The translations under genes were made by a program, and so were the position numbers. A model generated the notes under the pieces. The model made no database searches. It was not told the origin of the DNA and saw only the letters and a list, made by a program, of their open reading frames with translations. A stretch of 64,000 nucleotides of DNA, taken from contig NZ_JACVQA010000008.1 in NCBI RefSeq assembly GCF_018881595.1, positions 163,735 through 227,734 on the forward strand. The letters run 5' to 3'. This DNA comes from Polynucleobacter sp. UK-Gri1-W3 (lineage in GTDB: Bacteria; Pseudomonadota; Gammaproteobacteria; Burkholderiales; Burkholderiaceae). Positions 28,348 through 35,664 of the stretch are shown in pieces (the stretch's first letter is position 1; every line of letters starts with the position of its first letter).

Positions 28348-29214
28348 TTATCTTGTCCGCTCAGGTGATTTCTCTGGAACTCTTTCGCTTTCCTTTGCTT
28401 TCTCGCGCTCAATTTCTCCTGCAGCCCTGATTTCTTGTAGCACCGAGTCAACAGTTTTCACGCTAGTTTTTTCTGCGCTAACTTTGTAATCAGAGGCTTC
28501 CCATTTCTTCTGCTCTGGGGTTTCTATCGGCGCATGATCTTTACGAACGATCGGAGGAGCTTCAGTCTCTTTTTTGACAGTTTGCGCTTGATCGGGTGGG
28601 GAGGCAGTTCGAGCAGCAGCATCTTGTGCGGGCTCGCCATATTTGCGAACGGTAGGCTCTTTGTGCTCTTGAACCTTTATAGTTGTCGTTGCATGACTCG
28701 GCGCATCAGCCCAAGTCCTGTGTTGAGCAGGCTCCATGCTCGAAGAGGGGCCATTGGGACGAACTTGACCATATATAGGCGAGTTGTTTTGACTTGAATC
28801 ACGTTCGCGAGATTTTTTTGGTTCCTGAGCTCTTGCTTGATGTTCAGCATTACGTGCTGAACCTTCGCTGGGTCGCGCAGACTGAGGTGATGATCTGGCT
28901 TCATTTTTATTTGAAGACGGCTCCCTCGAATCTTGCTTAATCTCCTTCACCGCGTCTTTGAGGCCTTCAATGATCGACTTTCCACCTGCTGCGAGACCAT
29001 CGCCAACACCTTTTACTGTGCCAGCGACCAAATCGACTGGCAGTCTCAGAATATCTTTGACGCCTTGTTCCAAAAAGTTACCGATCGCGTTGCCTAACTG
29101 AGTCATCCAATCCCCAGACCCGCCACCACCTTCACGAATAAATCGGGTCTCATTGCCAGGCGGCTTTGCTTCTGGCGGAAGGTGGGCTTGTTTTACATCT
29201 CCGAATTCAGGCAT
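28348..29214 (-). CDS. Hypothetical protein with Gly-rich amphipathic segment and charged tail
   Basis: A 288-residue protein I do not recognise. Residues 28-85 include a Gly/Ala-rich amphipathic stretch (LVAGTVKGVGDGLAAGGKS) with zipper-like glycine spacing that could contact a membrane. From about residue 95 the chain is polar, low in complexity and rich in Ser, Pro, Glu, Lys and Gln, probably disordered, and ends in a Glu/Lys/Arg-rich helix. The tail style resembles the C-terminus of the relaxase in this element. It is read leftward between the int operon and the replication block. Confidence 0.5.
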   Translation of the reverse strand: MPEFGDVKQAHLPPEAKPPGNETRFIREGGGGSGDWMTQLGNAIGNFLEQGVKDILRLPVDLVAGTVKGVGDGLAAGGKSIIEGLKDAVKEIKQDSREPSSNKNEARSSPQSARPSEGSARNAEHQARAQEPKKSRERDSSQNNSPIYGQVRPNGPSSSMEPAQHRTWADAPSHATTTIKVQEHKEPTVRKYGEPAQDAAARTASPPDQAQTVKKETEAPPIVRKDHAPIETPEQKKWEASDYKVSAEKTSVKTVDSVLQEIRAAGEIEREKAKESERVPEKSPERTR

Positions 29215-29322
29215 ATCAATTCCTTTTCTAAAAGCGGGGCATGATTGCCGGGCTATTTAATACATGTACAAAGCGACGCTTTGATAGCTTGGCGGATACC
29301 CAAATCAAAGAAGAAATTGCTA

Positions 29323-30099
29323 TTAATCGCATTGATACAAAGCTATGCAATCAAGCTCTGGAAAGCGATTGTTGAATTCAATTAAAACGTTATGAGCCGT
29401 CGAGATACATTTTTCTTTAACGATTACTTGGCTAAGATGTAAGAAAAAATCTTTTCGACCAACTTTTTTCTCAATAGAGATTACAAGCTGTGTAGGTTCA
29501 TAAATGTAGGAGTCTGTCAGTCGACCAGAAATTAAATATGTTGGTTGTTCGCGCATCATCATGCCAATTGACTTCATAAAAAATGAGTCGCAGGCTTGAA
29601 AGTAAATTTTATGACCGGGTAAGTAACTAATTCTCATATGTGGATTACTTATCGCAGCATTGTCTATAAATTCGTTGAATGCTTCGACAGCTATAACGAG
29701 ACCATCAACATCGGTTCGTATCTTTATTAGATCGGTGCGATGTGGCCACAAACTGGAGCTAGAAAGCAGGACCGGCGAGCGCACGACCTGCAAAAATGGT
29801 TTTGATGCAGTCATTAACGCGTCAATAATTGATAAAGACTCGACCGCATACCATTCAGTTTTACCGTCACCAGGGAACCTATGCGTATCCTTACGATTCA
29901 TCCCGTGGAGCTTGTGTTGAAATGACCTTTCGTGCCGATGAGCTTCTTCTATGGTTTTAAATTCGTAGGTGACTATGTCTGTTAGATCAAAATTATTTAA
30001 TCCGATACGTGAAAGTCGGGCCCATACATCATTACTCCATCCCATCTTTCGCGCACTAATACTTCGATGCTTAGCTGAATATAAATAGCTTTGACTCAA
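29323..30099 (-). CDS. Hypothetical protein with divergent GIY-YIG-like N-terminus
   Basis: A 258-residue protein. Residues 1-90 look like a degenerate GIY-YIG (T5orf172/MUG113-type) nuclease domain: SYLYSAKHRSISARKMGWSN, an Arg in WARLSRIG, then HRHERSFQHKLHG and GKTEWYAVE, matching the family Glu-x3-His-x3 and EWF blocks. The rest (about 95-258) has no recognised domain. It overlaps the sigma-like gene by 4 bases, so both belong to the leftward early operon. Nuclease activity is uncertain because the first motif is weak. Confidence 0.45.
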   Translation of the reverse strand: MSQSYLYSAKHRSISARKMGWSNDVWARLSRIGLNNFDLTDIVTYEFKTIEEAHRHERSFQHKLHGMNRKDTHRFPGDGKTEWYAVESLSIIDALMTASKPFLQVVRSPVLLSSSSLWPHRTDLIKIRTDVDGLVIAVEAFNEFIDNAAISNPHMRISYLPGHKIYFQACDSFFMKSIGMMMREQPTYLISGRLTDSYIYEPTQLVISIEKKVGRKDFFLHLSQVIVKEKCISTAHNVLIEFNNRFPELDCIALYQCD

Positions 30100-30644
30100 A
30101 ATAAATCAATTTGTGTTGTTGGCTCACAAGCTCTTTTTGATTCGCTTGCCAATCGTCTATTCATAACGCTTAGGCAGGAAACACCCATCTGATCTCCGTA
30201 TTTGCTCATGATTTCGCGTCCAGTTAAGGAAGTCTCAAGTGCCAAAATGAGTGCTTGGGTACGACTCGGCAATTCAGCAATAGCGGCGTCGAGGTCAACT
30301 TCTCTTTGCAACATATCAAGCTTAAGCTCAAGCGCATCTTCTGCGGATTCGGCATAACCGATCTCAAGCTCATTTCTTTCTTTGTCGGTATTTGAGTTTA
30401 CACAGCCACCTTTTGAGCCACGGCCAAGGCCACATGACTTAGTTAAATCAGTGACTTTTTGCAAAAGCTTCTTTTCAAATAGTTGATCGGTAACTACGAT
30501 CGAGGTATCAAATTCAGCTAAAAGTAGCCAAGCTTCACTTTCAACTTCTTTTACATCCAGCCCTTTGATAGATGCGAGCTTTTTTATGGTCTTGCTGTAC
30601 TTGTTTAGTACGTTTACTGTGCTTTCGAATTTCATATTGTTCAT
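30096..30644 (-). CDS. Sigma-70-like / HTH protein of the replication block
   Basis: A 182-residue protein. Residues 8-45 (VLNKYSKTIKKLASIKGLDVKEVESEAWLLL) resemble sigma region 2 helices. Residues about 125-170 (IAELPSRTQALILALETSLTGREIM then SVMNRRLASE) resemble region 4 with a helix-turn-helix. This two-part layout suits a small phage-type sigma factor or a structural relative; promoter-melting residues cannot be confirmed. Starts at residue 1 or at the second Met (residue 4) are both possible. It is transcribed leftward with the GIY-YIG-like gene. Confidence 0.4.
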   Translation of the reverse strand: MNNMKFESTVNVLNKYSKTIKKLASIKGLDVKEVESEAWLLLAEFDTSIVVTDQLFEKKLLQKVTDLTKSCGLGRGSKGGCVNSNTDKERNELEIGYAESAEDALELKLDMLQREVDLDAAIAELPSRTQALILALETSLTGREIMSKYGDQMGVSCLSVMNRRLASESKRACEPTTQIDLF

Positions 30645-30740
30645 TTTTTTAGCTTCCGTAAGTAATTTTGTTTCGTTGAATCCATTGTAATACAGTAATC
30701 ATCAAGATACAACAATTATTTTTATTTATTTGTTGTCCAT

Positions 30741-31664
30741 TTACATTTCAAGATCGCCTAAATATTTGTGTGGATCCGCAAATGATGAATCTAAAAATTG
30801 AGAACTTTTTGGATCAAACCACAGCGCTATCTTGCCTTCCCATTCGCCGTTTCTTTGTTTCCTACATAACAGTGCTGCGTCAGGTATCGAGTTGTCGGGA
30901 AGACGATTGTTTGCCGTTTCATTCTCCTTATCTTTGTTTCTCCAGACCATGAAAATATTGTCTACTTGATCTGCAATTGACCCAGTCCCTTTAATATCGC
31001 TTTTATCGGGCTCAGATGACTCCTTTTCGCCTTTACGCAGATGGTGTACTAGGTGCATATGAACGCCAGTGTCATGTGAAAGTGCGCATATTTTTGTCAC
31101 AAAGTCTTTTTGCTGGTCGTAATCTGTTTCTTTTGGTATGCAGCGCATAAGATTATCGATAACGATATGCTTTACACCTTTCTCTTTAATTGCATAACGA
31201 CAGATTGCAATAATTGTGCTGGGGTCAATCATTCCATGATGATCGAGTACATAAACTTGATCTCTCTTCCAATCCCAAAATTTCTTTTGATTTACTGTAG
31301 TAAGTGTGTCGCCGCCAATCGCTTGCATCATCATGCGCAAAAGAGTTCTTTTTGGAGCCATTTCGAAACTACAAATCAATATCTTTTCACCTTGCTCTGC
31401 AAGAGTTAGCATTACCTGACCCACCAGCAGACTCTTACCGTGACCATTCACCCCAGCCCAGCAGGACGTCTCACCTTCGCGAAGGCCAATGTATTCGCCA
31501 GCCAAATCCCAGGGTGTATGTTTACCCTTGCGGATACCAGGATTCGCAATGAATTCGGCTACATCTTCTTCATAATCTGACTTTTCAAAAACTGCTCTTG
31601 ACGGTTCAGTCTCTGCATAGTATTTTTGAAAATCAATATTGTCTGTTCTTAAGATGCTTGCCAT
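30741..31664 (-). CDS. DnaB/RecA-type replicative helicase-like ATPase
   Basis: A 307-residue P-loop ATPase starting at the ATG at 31664, with GGAG 8 bases upstream. Walker A is GVNGHGKSLL, Walker B KHIVIDNLMRC, followed by HLVHHLRKGE and the DnaB/Twinkle-like block DIKGTGSIADQVDNIFMVWR, then CRKQRNGEWEGKIALWF. This is the helicase domain alone, as in phage replicative helicases lacking the DnaG-interacting N-terminal domain. It should unwind DNA during replication of the excised element. It overlaps the upstream small gene by 16 bases. Confidence 0.8.
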   Translation of the reverse strand: MASILRTDNIDFQKYYAETEPSRAVFEKSDYEEDVAEFIANPGIRKGKHTPWDLAGEYIGLREGETSCWAGVNGHGKSLLVGQVMLTLAEQGEKILICSFEMAPKRTLLRMMMQAIGGDTLTTVNQKKFWDWKRDQVYVLDHHGMIDPSTIIAICRYAIKEKGVKHIVIDNLMRCIPKETDYDQQKDFVTKICALSHDTGVHMHLVHHLRKGEKESSEPDKSDIKGTGSIADQVDNIFMVWRNKDKENETANNRLPDNSIPDAALLCRKQRNGEWEGKIALWFDPKSSQFLDSSFADPHKYLGDLEM

Positions 31665-31975
31665 GTATTTAATTCTCCGGTTGTGTCTATTCCAATGAGT
31701 TGTTGCGGATCTACTGCAATAAAAGCGAGCCACCACTTGGTGTAATGCTCGATAGTTGTATCTAATCCAGGTATTAGGTGAATAGTTATGTTGGTGGCCC
31801 ACCTAAGGTCTGCACGTGATGGTGAAGAACCTTCGGTCCATATATCTATAGAGTTGCTGCCGCACTCAATTTGATTCTCATGGTCGCCTGGTGGAGCATG
31901 CTTAATGCGAACAAATGCTTCGGCCGGAGTAAGGCCTCCCATGCGACACTTAATTATCTGGAGATGGCCGATCAT
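31649..31975 (-). CDS. Hypothetical protein in replication operon
   Basis: A 108-residue protein of no family I know. It contains EAFVRIKHAPPGDHE and IDIWTEGSSPSRADLRWA and no signal peptide. It overlaps the gene before it by 4 bases (ATGA-type) and the helicase gene by 16 bases, so it is translated as part of the tightly packed replication operon. A replication accessory role is inferred from position only. Confidence 0.55.
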   Translation of the reverse strand: MIGHLQIIKCRMGGLTPAEAFVRIKHAPPGDHENQIECGSNSIDIWTEGSSPSRADLRWATNITIHLIPGLDTTIEHYTKWWLAFIAVDPQQLIGIDTTGELNTWQAS

Positions 31976-32658
31976 ATATTTGCGTAGCCTGAAGCCATTG
32001 ATCCACTTGAGGCCGCCTTGCTACGTGATGCATCTTGCTTAATAACCCAGTTTCTCCATGTCGCAAACCAATCTGCCTTTAGACCTTTTGATCCCGCAGT
32101 ACCAGCCCAGTAATTTTTGAATACTTCAAAAACATCGTGAGGGTGTAGATCTGGCCTTTTTGACTTGCAATATGCTATCCATTCTTCGCCAATTTCTTCC
32201 TCGACACTAAATCGTGTACCTTTGGATTGCGTTGAAGCAGGCGTTTTGAATTCTTTAGAGGAGGTAGCGACGCCTTCTTTTTCATCATATTGCTGGCTTG
32301 CTTGATTTGATTTTTCTATTGGTAGATCACTTATTCCAGCTGGCGGCGCTGGAAACTTGCTTTTTGGGTAGCGGAGCCTTTGCTGAAACCTTGGAATAAA
32401 AATAAATCGCACTCCGGCAGAGTCATAGAGTCGGACTAGGTCTTGATCGGCAAGTTCTGAGAGTAAAACTTCCATCCTATTGGCTTCCATCGACCTGCCA
32501 GAAAAACAGCGAGCCCGCAAACTCCAGTTATTCCCGGTATATCTTGCTGTGTCATCAGCGCAGAGCAAAAGGTGAACGAACAATATCTTTGCTTCGTCAC
32601 AAACGTTCCAATACGCCTCTGAAGTCAGGAGTTCCTCTCTAATTACTCGTTGTGGCAT
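31972..32658 (-). CDS. Phage-type replication organiser / helicase-loader-like protein
   Basis: A 228-residue protein. The N-terminal 110 residues look like a winged-helix domain (VIREELLTSEAYWNVCDEAKILFVHLLLCADD) typical of phage replication initiators. A variable Ser/Thr/Gln linker follows. The C-terminal block FEVFKNYWAGTAGSKGLKADWFATWRNWV matches the conserved end of DnaT-like or phage replication proteins. It is first in the leftward replication operon and directly downstream of a good promoter at 32730-32757. It would recognise the origin and recruit the helicase encoded two genes on. Confidence 0.65.
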   Translation of the reverse strand: MPQRVIREELLTSEAYWNVCDEAKILFVHLLLCADDTARYTGNNWSLRARCFSGRSMEANRMEVLLSELADQDLVRLYDSAGVRFIFIPRFQQRLRYPKSKFPAPPAGISDLPIEKSNQASQQYDEKEGVATSSKEFKTPASTQSKGTRFSVEEEIGEEWIAYCKSKRPDLHPHDVFEVFKNYWAGTAGSKGLKADWFATWRNWVIKQDASRSKAASSGSMASGYANI

Positions 32659-32729
32659 TACGAGTTTCCCTTGCAGATTGTCAAATTATTGTGGGGCTGG
32701 AGTATTGGTGTGTAAGTGTTCATTGATCA

Positions 32730-32757
32730 ATAATACATCAATTTCAATTGTTGTCAA
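32730..32757 (-). promoter_or_regulatory. Sigma70-type promoter for the leftward replication operon
   Basis: On the minus strand TTGACA (32757-32752), a 16-base spacer and TATTAT (32735-32730) form a near-consensus promoter about 72 bases upstream of the ATG at 32658. A second TTGACA lies just upstream. Confidence 0.55.
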
Positions 32758-32856
32758 TCAAATTGTCAAATATATATTTTAGGGGAGATAGCTTAAAAGT
32801 CATATAAATAATGGATTTAAGACCAATTATCATTATTTTTTCATATTTATTTATAT

Positions 32857-32884
32857 TTGACATACTAAATTTGAGTGTTACTAT
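32857..32884 (+). promoter_or_regulatory. Sigma70-type promoter for the rightward HTH/nuclease-like gene
   Basis: TTGACA (32857-32862), a 16-base spacer and TACTAT (32879-32884) precede the ATG at 32945. The expected start point is near 32891, so the palindrome CGTGTACACG at 32897 sits just downstream of +1, a repressor position. Confidence 0.6.
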
Positions 32885-32896
32885 CTACAAATAAGT

Positions 32897-32906
32897 CGTG
32901 TACACG
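32897..32906. promoter_or_regulatory. Palindrome CGTGTACACG (copy 1), candidate operator
   Basis: A perfect 10-bp palindrome immediately downstream of the predicted promoter. Copies 2 and 3 are at 33638-33647 and 33727-33736. The following bases (CATTTACCAAAGC) also recur, in similar form, after copy 2. Confidence 0.5.
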
Positions 32907-32944
32907 CATTTACCAAAGCAAACATTAAGGAAAGAACTCTAAAG

Positions 32945-33421
32945 ATGGAAGAATCAAAAAAAACGCGACACCCGAACGCTCCTTTACTAATTCTTGCGGC
33001 ACGCAATCGGAATCCAAATGCAACCGCGGCGGCTATAGCTAGGGAAATAGGGGGGGGAATAACGCGTGCTCGCGTGAGTCAGTTGCTAGCAGAAATGGGA
33101 TTAGAAACTAGAGTAACTTTTAAAAGATCCCCCGATTCGGCTCTAGATACAAATTTAATTGCTGAGATGGCAGTTGTCCATAATTTGGTATCGAGGGGTT
33201 TTGAGGTTTATAGATCTGTATCAAACAGTCACGCTAAGTTCGACGTAATTGCATCGACAAGGGCCGGCAAGCTTATTAAGATTGATGTGAGATCAGAGCG
33301 CTTTAACAAATATCAGTCTGGATTAGATGCAGCATTTGACTACATTGCCTTTGTCAGTGGTACTGGAAAAATTAGTTACGAGCCCGAATTAGATGTGCTT
33401 TTGCCTGATCTTGTTAAATAA
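32945..33421 (+). CDS. HTH protein fused to a PD-(D/E)XK nuclease-like domain
   Basis: A 158-residue protein. Residues 20-55 look like a helix-turn-helix (ATAAAIAREIGGGITRARVSQLLAEMG). Residues 73-120 look like a restriction-endonuclease-like core: an N-terminal helix with Glu, FDVIAS, then KLIKIDVRSE, matching the D-x(n)-(D/E)-x-K-type motif with ID-V in place of E-x-K, so catalysis is uncertain. It is alone on the rightward strand, driven by its own promoter and flanked by CGTGTACACG palindromes. A DNA-binding regulator or origin nuclease are both possible. Confidence 0.5.
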   Translation: MEESKKTRHPNAPLLILAARNRNPNATAAAIAREIGGGITRARVSQLLAEMGLETRVTFKRSPDSALDTNLIAEMAVVHNLVSRGFEVYRSVSNSHAKFDVIASTRAGKLIKIDVRSERFNKYQSGLDAAFDYIAFVSGTGKISYEPELDVLLPDLVK

Positions 33422-33453
33422 CCGATATGACGAGTAGACTTGGGCGGGCTTAT

Positions 33454-33497
33454 GGACTTAAGACGGGCTTAAGTCAGACTTAAGACTTACTCAAGAC
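33454..33497. repeat. Four 11-bp-phased iterons (consensus RGACTTAAGAC)
   Basis: Four consecutive 11-base units: GGACTTAAGAC, GGGCTTAAGTC, AGACTTAAGAC and TTACTCAAGAC. The core CTTAAG (CTCAAG in the last) recurs at 33457, 33468, 33479 and 33490, exactly one helical turn apart. Arrays like this bind replication initiators or partition proteins. It lies between the replication operon and the structured region. Confidence 0.7.
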
Positions 33498-33501
33498 TGC
33501 T

Positions 33502-33541
33502 GAAGAGAAGAGAAGAGAAGAGAAGAGAAGAGAAGAGAAGA
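33502..33541. repeat. Pentanucleotide tandem repeat (GAAGA)8
   Basis: Eight perfect copies of GAAGA directly follow the iterons, giving a 40-base purine-only strand. Such tracts can be unwound easily or form triplexes, and their copy number can change by slippage. Confidence 0.9.
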
Positions 33542-33637
33542 GAGCATTTACCTCTTCGAGGTACCCAACTATTTAGATTGATAATTAGTCTTTATGAAGA
33601 CAATGTTTTTAAATAAACCCAATCCCTAACATCGTTG

Positions 33638-33742
33638 CGTGTACACGTATAAACCTTTACCCAAAGCAGAGAAGCTACGCTTCACTCCGCCAGACTTGTG
33701 CTCCAGGTCCTAACTACGCGTAATACCGTGTACACGGATTAC
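33638..33742. promoter_or_regulatory. CGTGTACACG copies 2 and 3, the third inside a larger palindrome
   Basis: Copy 2 is at 33638-33647 and copy 3 at 33727-33736. Copy 3 is extended to CCGTGTACACGG and further to GTAAT and ATTAC arms (33720-33742), interrupted by one unpaired A. The symmetry suggests a dimeric DNA-binding protein; the HTH protein encoded at 32945 is one candidate. Confidence 0.5.
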
Positions 33743-33808
33743 CAGCAGGTAATAGCAATCCGTAAGTAACCAAAGGGGAGGGTTCAATCCCCTTTTCTGC
33801 TTTGGTAA
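33657..33808 (+). other. 152-nt foldable segment with tRNA-like T-arm (RNA or DNA structure)
   Basis: TTACCCAAAGCAGA (33657-33670) pairs with TCTGCTTTGGTAA (33796-33808), with one bulged C. Directly stacked on it, AAAGGGGA and TCCCCTTT close a loop GGGTTCAA (33772-33795); read as a tRNA arm it is GAGGG-TTCAATC-CCCTT. Inside are GAAGC-TAC-GCTTC (33671-33683), the 33720-33742 palindrome and ATTACC-AGCA-GGTAAT. There is no CCA and no anticodon arm, so it is not a tRNA. It may be a noncoding RNA, a long leader of the gene at 33868, or a DNA structure at an origin. Confidence 0.4.
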
Positions 33809-33867
33809 GTCAGTAGCAACTAGGTTCACTTAGCACATTCAATGTAACCACCAAAGGAACATTGAAT

Positions 33868-34725
33868 ATGAATCTCAAATTAATCCCGCTTTGTATAGCT
33901 GCAATCTTTACTCTGAGCGCTTGCGACAAACTCGGCTCATTTGGCTTTAGCTTAGATAAAACTGAGTCCACTTCAAGTGATCAGTCAAAGTCGATTACAA
34001 AAGACCGTTCGATCGGAGTCAGCGACTCAAACCAATTTTCAGTAAAAATGCCAGCGGCAGCTCTGATTGCAGAGTCAATGCGTGATTTTCTAGCTCAGCA
34101 GGGCATCAAGCCACCATTTAGAAAAGCATTCATTGGCTCAGGCTCAGCAACGCTCTCTGGAAAAGTGTCGACATCAACCCTGAATCCGGCTTACGTAGCT
34201 GCTGCGCTCGCAATTTCAGCAAGCTATGAGCCAGCTCTCGCCTGGCCTTCATTTATCAATGACCACGACTTCATGATTCGCGGTGCTGCAATGAGTGATT
34301 TTGCAAACTCCATCTCTACAGAAATCGTATCAAAAATCAGCTCCCAGGCGCTTCAAAACCCTGACGATGCAAAAGCCAAAATCATACTAGAGCTAGGCAA
34401 AATCCCATCCGCCACTCTCGAAGCAATTTATTCAAAAGCTTTAGCCGGCGCGAAAGCATCTCAACTCACACAAAATCTAGCTGGCAGTTCATCCCCTATC
34501 GAATACAAAATTGGCGACAGCGCAGTGAGCGCAGGCTCAAACGGATTTCAAGTCGCGAAGAACGGTCTTACGTGGTTCGGAGGCGGCGCTCTCTCTGGTA
34601 AGTCATATGACATCTCAATGTCATCTTCTCTCTCGACTGCACTTAATCAAAGACTCGACTTGAATACAAAAGAATCCTCGGGCTCAAGCGAGACAGCAAA
34701 GATTTCAGCGGACATTAAGCATTAA
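33868..34725 (+). CDS. Predicted lipoprotein of unknown function
   Basis: A 285-residue lipoprotein starting at the ATG at 33868 (AAAGGA upstream; a TTG at 33862 is too close to it). The signal peptide ends in LSAC with the cysteine near residue 19. A Ser/Lys-rich linker follows, then an Ala/Ser-rich region with possible helices (SMRDFLAQQGIKPPFRKAF, SNSISTEIVSKISSQAL-like). The C-terminus is Ser-rich and repetitive. I recognise no family. It opens a seven-gene block of small exported or membrane proteins. Confidence 0.6.
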   Translation: MNLKLIPLCIAAIFTLSACDKLGSFGFSLDKTESTSSDQSKSITKDRSIGVSDSNQFSVKMPAAALIAESMRDFLAQQGIKPPFRKAFIGSGSATLSGKVSTSTLNPAYVAAALAISASYEPALAWPSFINDHDFMIRGAAMSDFANSISTEIVSKISSQALQNPDDAKAKIILELGKIPSATLEAIYSKALAGAKASQLTQNLAGSSSPIEYKIGDSAVSAGSNGFQVAKNGLTWFGGGALSGKSYDISMSSSLSTALNQRLDLNTKESSGSSETAKISADIKH

Positions 34726-34782
34726 AGCGCAGGCGTTCACATTTAACTAGTAAGTCAATTTAACTAAAACAGAAAGAAAATC

Positions 34783-35202
34783 ATGGAAATCATCATCAAG
34801 AAACTCGCGTTATACGTAACAGTCATCGCTTTGGCATCACTAACCGCTTTAGCCCTCATCCCGCCCGCAAATGCCGCAAGCGCTAACAACGCAGATGCAA
34901 TTGAGCAAGGTTTAAAAAATCAATGTCTTACGACATTTCGCGCTGGAAACACCCAATTCATCGGCACAGGATGTGAAGAGTACTCACTGATTGCGATTGA
35001 TACAGAGCGAAAACTCTCAGTAATGATCGACCCCAGCTCAGAAGTAGTCGAAGGCTTTAAGCAGCTCGGCACTATTGGATTGCTATCTAGATACGACGAT
35101 GTAACGAAGATTTTGGCAGTCGATGCTAAAAATATTGATGTGAAGGCTGCTGAGAAGTTCTTCAACGATGCGCTTATTGCCGCCGCCGGAGAGTCCAAAT
35201 GA
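34783..35202 (+). CDS. Small exported protein, unknown function
   Basis: A 139-residue protein with a signal peptide (LALYVTVIALASLTALALIPPANA, likely cut after ANA near residue 31). The mature part of about 108 residues has two cysteines (QCLTTF and GTGCEEY) that could form a disulfide. The leader upstream (TTCAC then TTAACTAA then AGAAAG) resembles those of 35665 and 46865. It overlaps the next gene by 4 bases. Confidence 0.55.
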   Translation: MEIIIKKLALYVTVIALASLTALALIPPANAASANNADAIEQGLKNQCLTTFRAGNTQFIGTGCEEYSLIAIDTERKLSVMIDPSSEVVEGFKQLGTIGLLSRYDDVTKILAVDAKNIDVKAAEKFFNDALIAAAGESK

Positions 35203-35612
35203 ATTTCTATTGGATAGCTGCTCCCTTGCTCGTCCTCGGCGTTGTAGCCCTGTTTTTGATAGAAACCAAACTCCTGGGGCTTGTTTTGAGTGGTGCAGCA
35301 GCTCTATTCCTCGTGCTCCAGTTTTACAGCGACTTCTCAGCCACTAAAAATGCTAATCGCTCAAATAACCAGGCAAGTGAGGCTCAGTTCGAGGTTGAGT
35401 GGGCATCTGCTCGTGGCGCATCAAGCGAGAAGGTATCTGCGCTAGAACTCGAAGCAAAGCGCTTAAAAGAGCTTGCAGCTATGACAGAAGAAGAGCGAAA
35501 AACAGTGCAAGAGGCTAATGCAGCAGCAAGAGCTCCGCTTGTAAATGCTCTCAATAAGCAAGTCAGTGAAGCCGCAGCAGACAGCAACGAGCCGCTCGTA
35601 ATTAAGAAATAG
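35199..35612 (+). CDS. Small inner-membrane protein with coiled-coil tail
   Basis: A 137-residue protein. Two transmembrane helices (about 5-22 and 25-44) are followed by a long Ala/Glu/Lys-rich helical tail (about 60-120) with coiled-coil character, probably cytoplasmic. No family is recognised. Its ATG overlaps the stop of the exported-protein gene before it (ATGA), so the two are co-translated and may act together in the envelope. Confidence 0.55.
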   Translation: MNFYWIAAPLLVLGVVALFLIETKLLGLVLSGAAALFLVLQFYSDFSATKNANRSNNQASEAQFEVEWASARGASSEKVSALELEAKRLKELAAMTEEERKTVQEANAAARAPLVNALNKQVSEAAADSNEPLVIKK

Positions 35613-35664
35613 CCCAGCGCTTCACATTATCACTAATTGAACTTAACTAAAAAGGAAGCAAAGT

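Noticed and set aside
33502..33541. CRISPR-like repeat
   Set aside because: The repeat is a perfect 5-base tandem without spacers, and no cas genes are present.
33657..33808. A tRNA or tmRNA gene
   Set aside because: The T-arm and closing stem fit, but there is no CCA, no D- and anticodon arm, and no tag frame; kept only as a structured segment.
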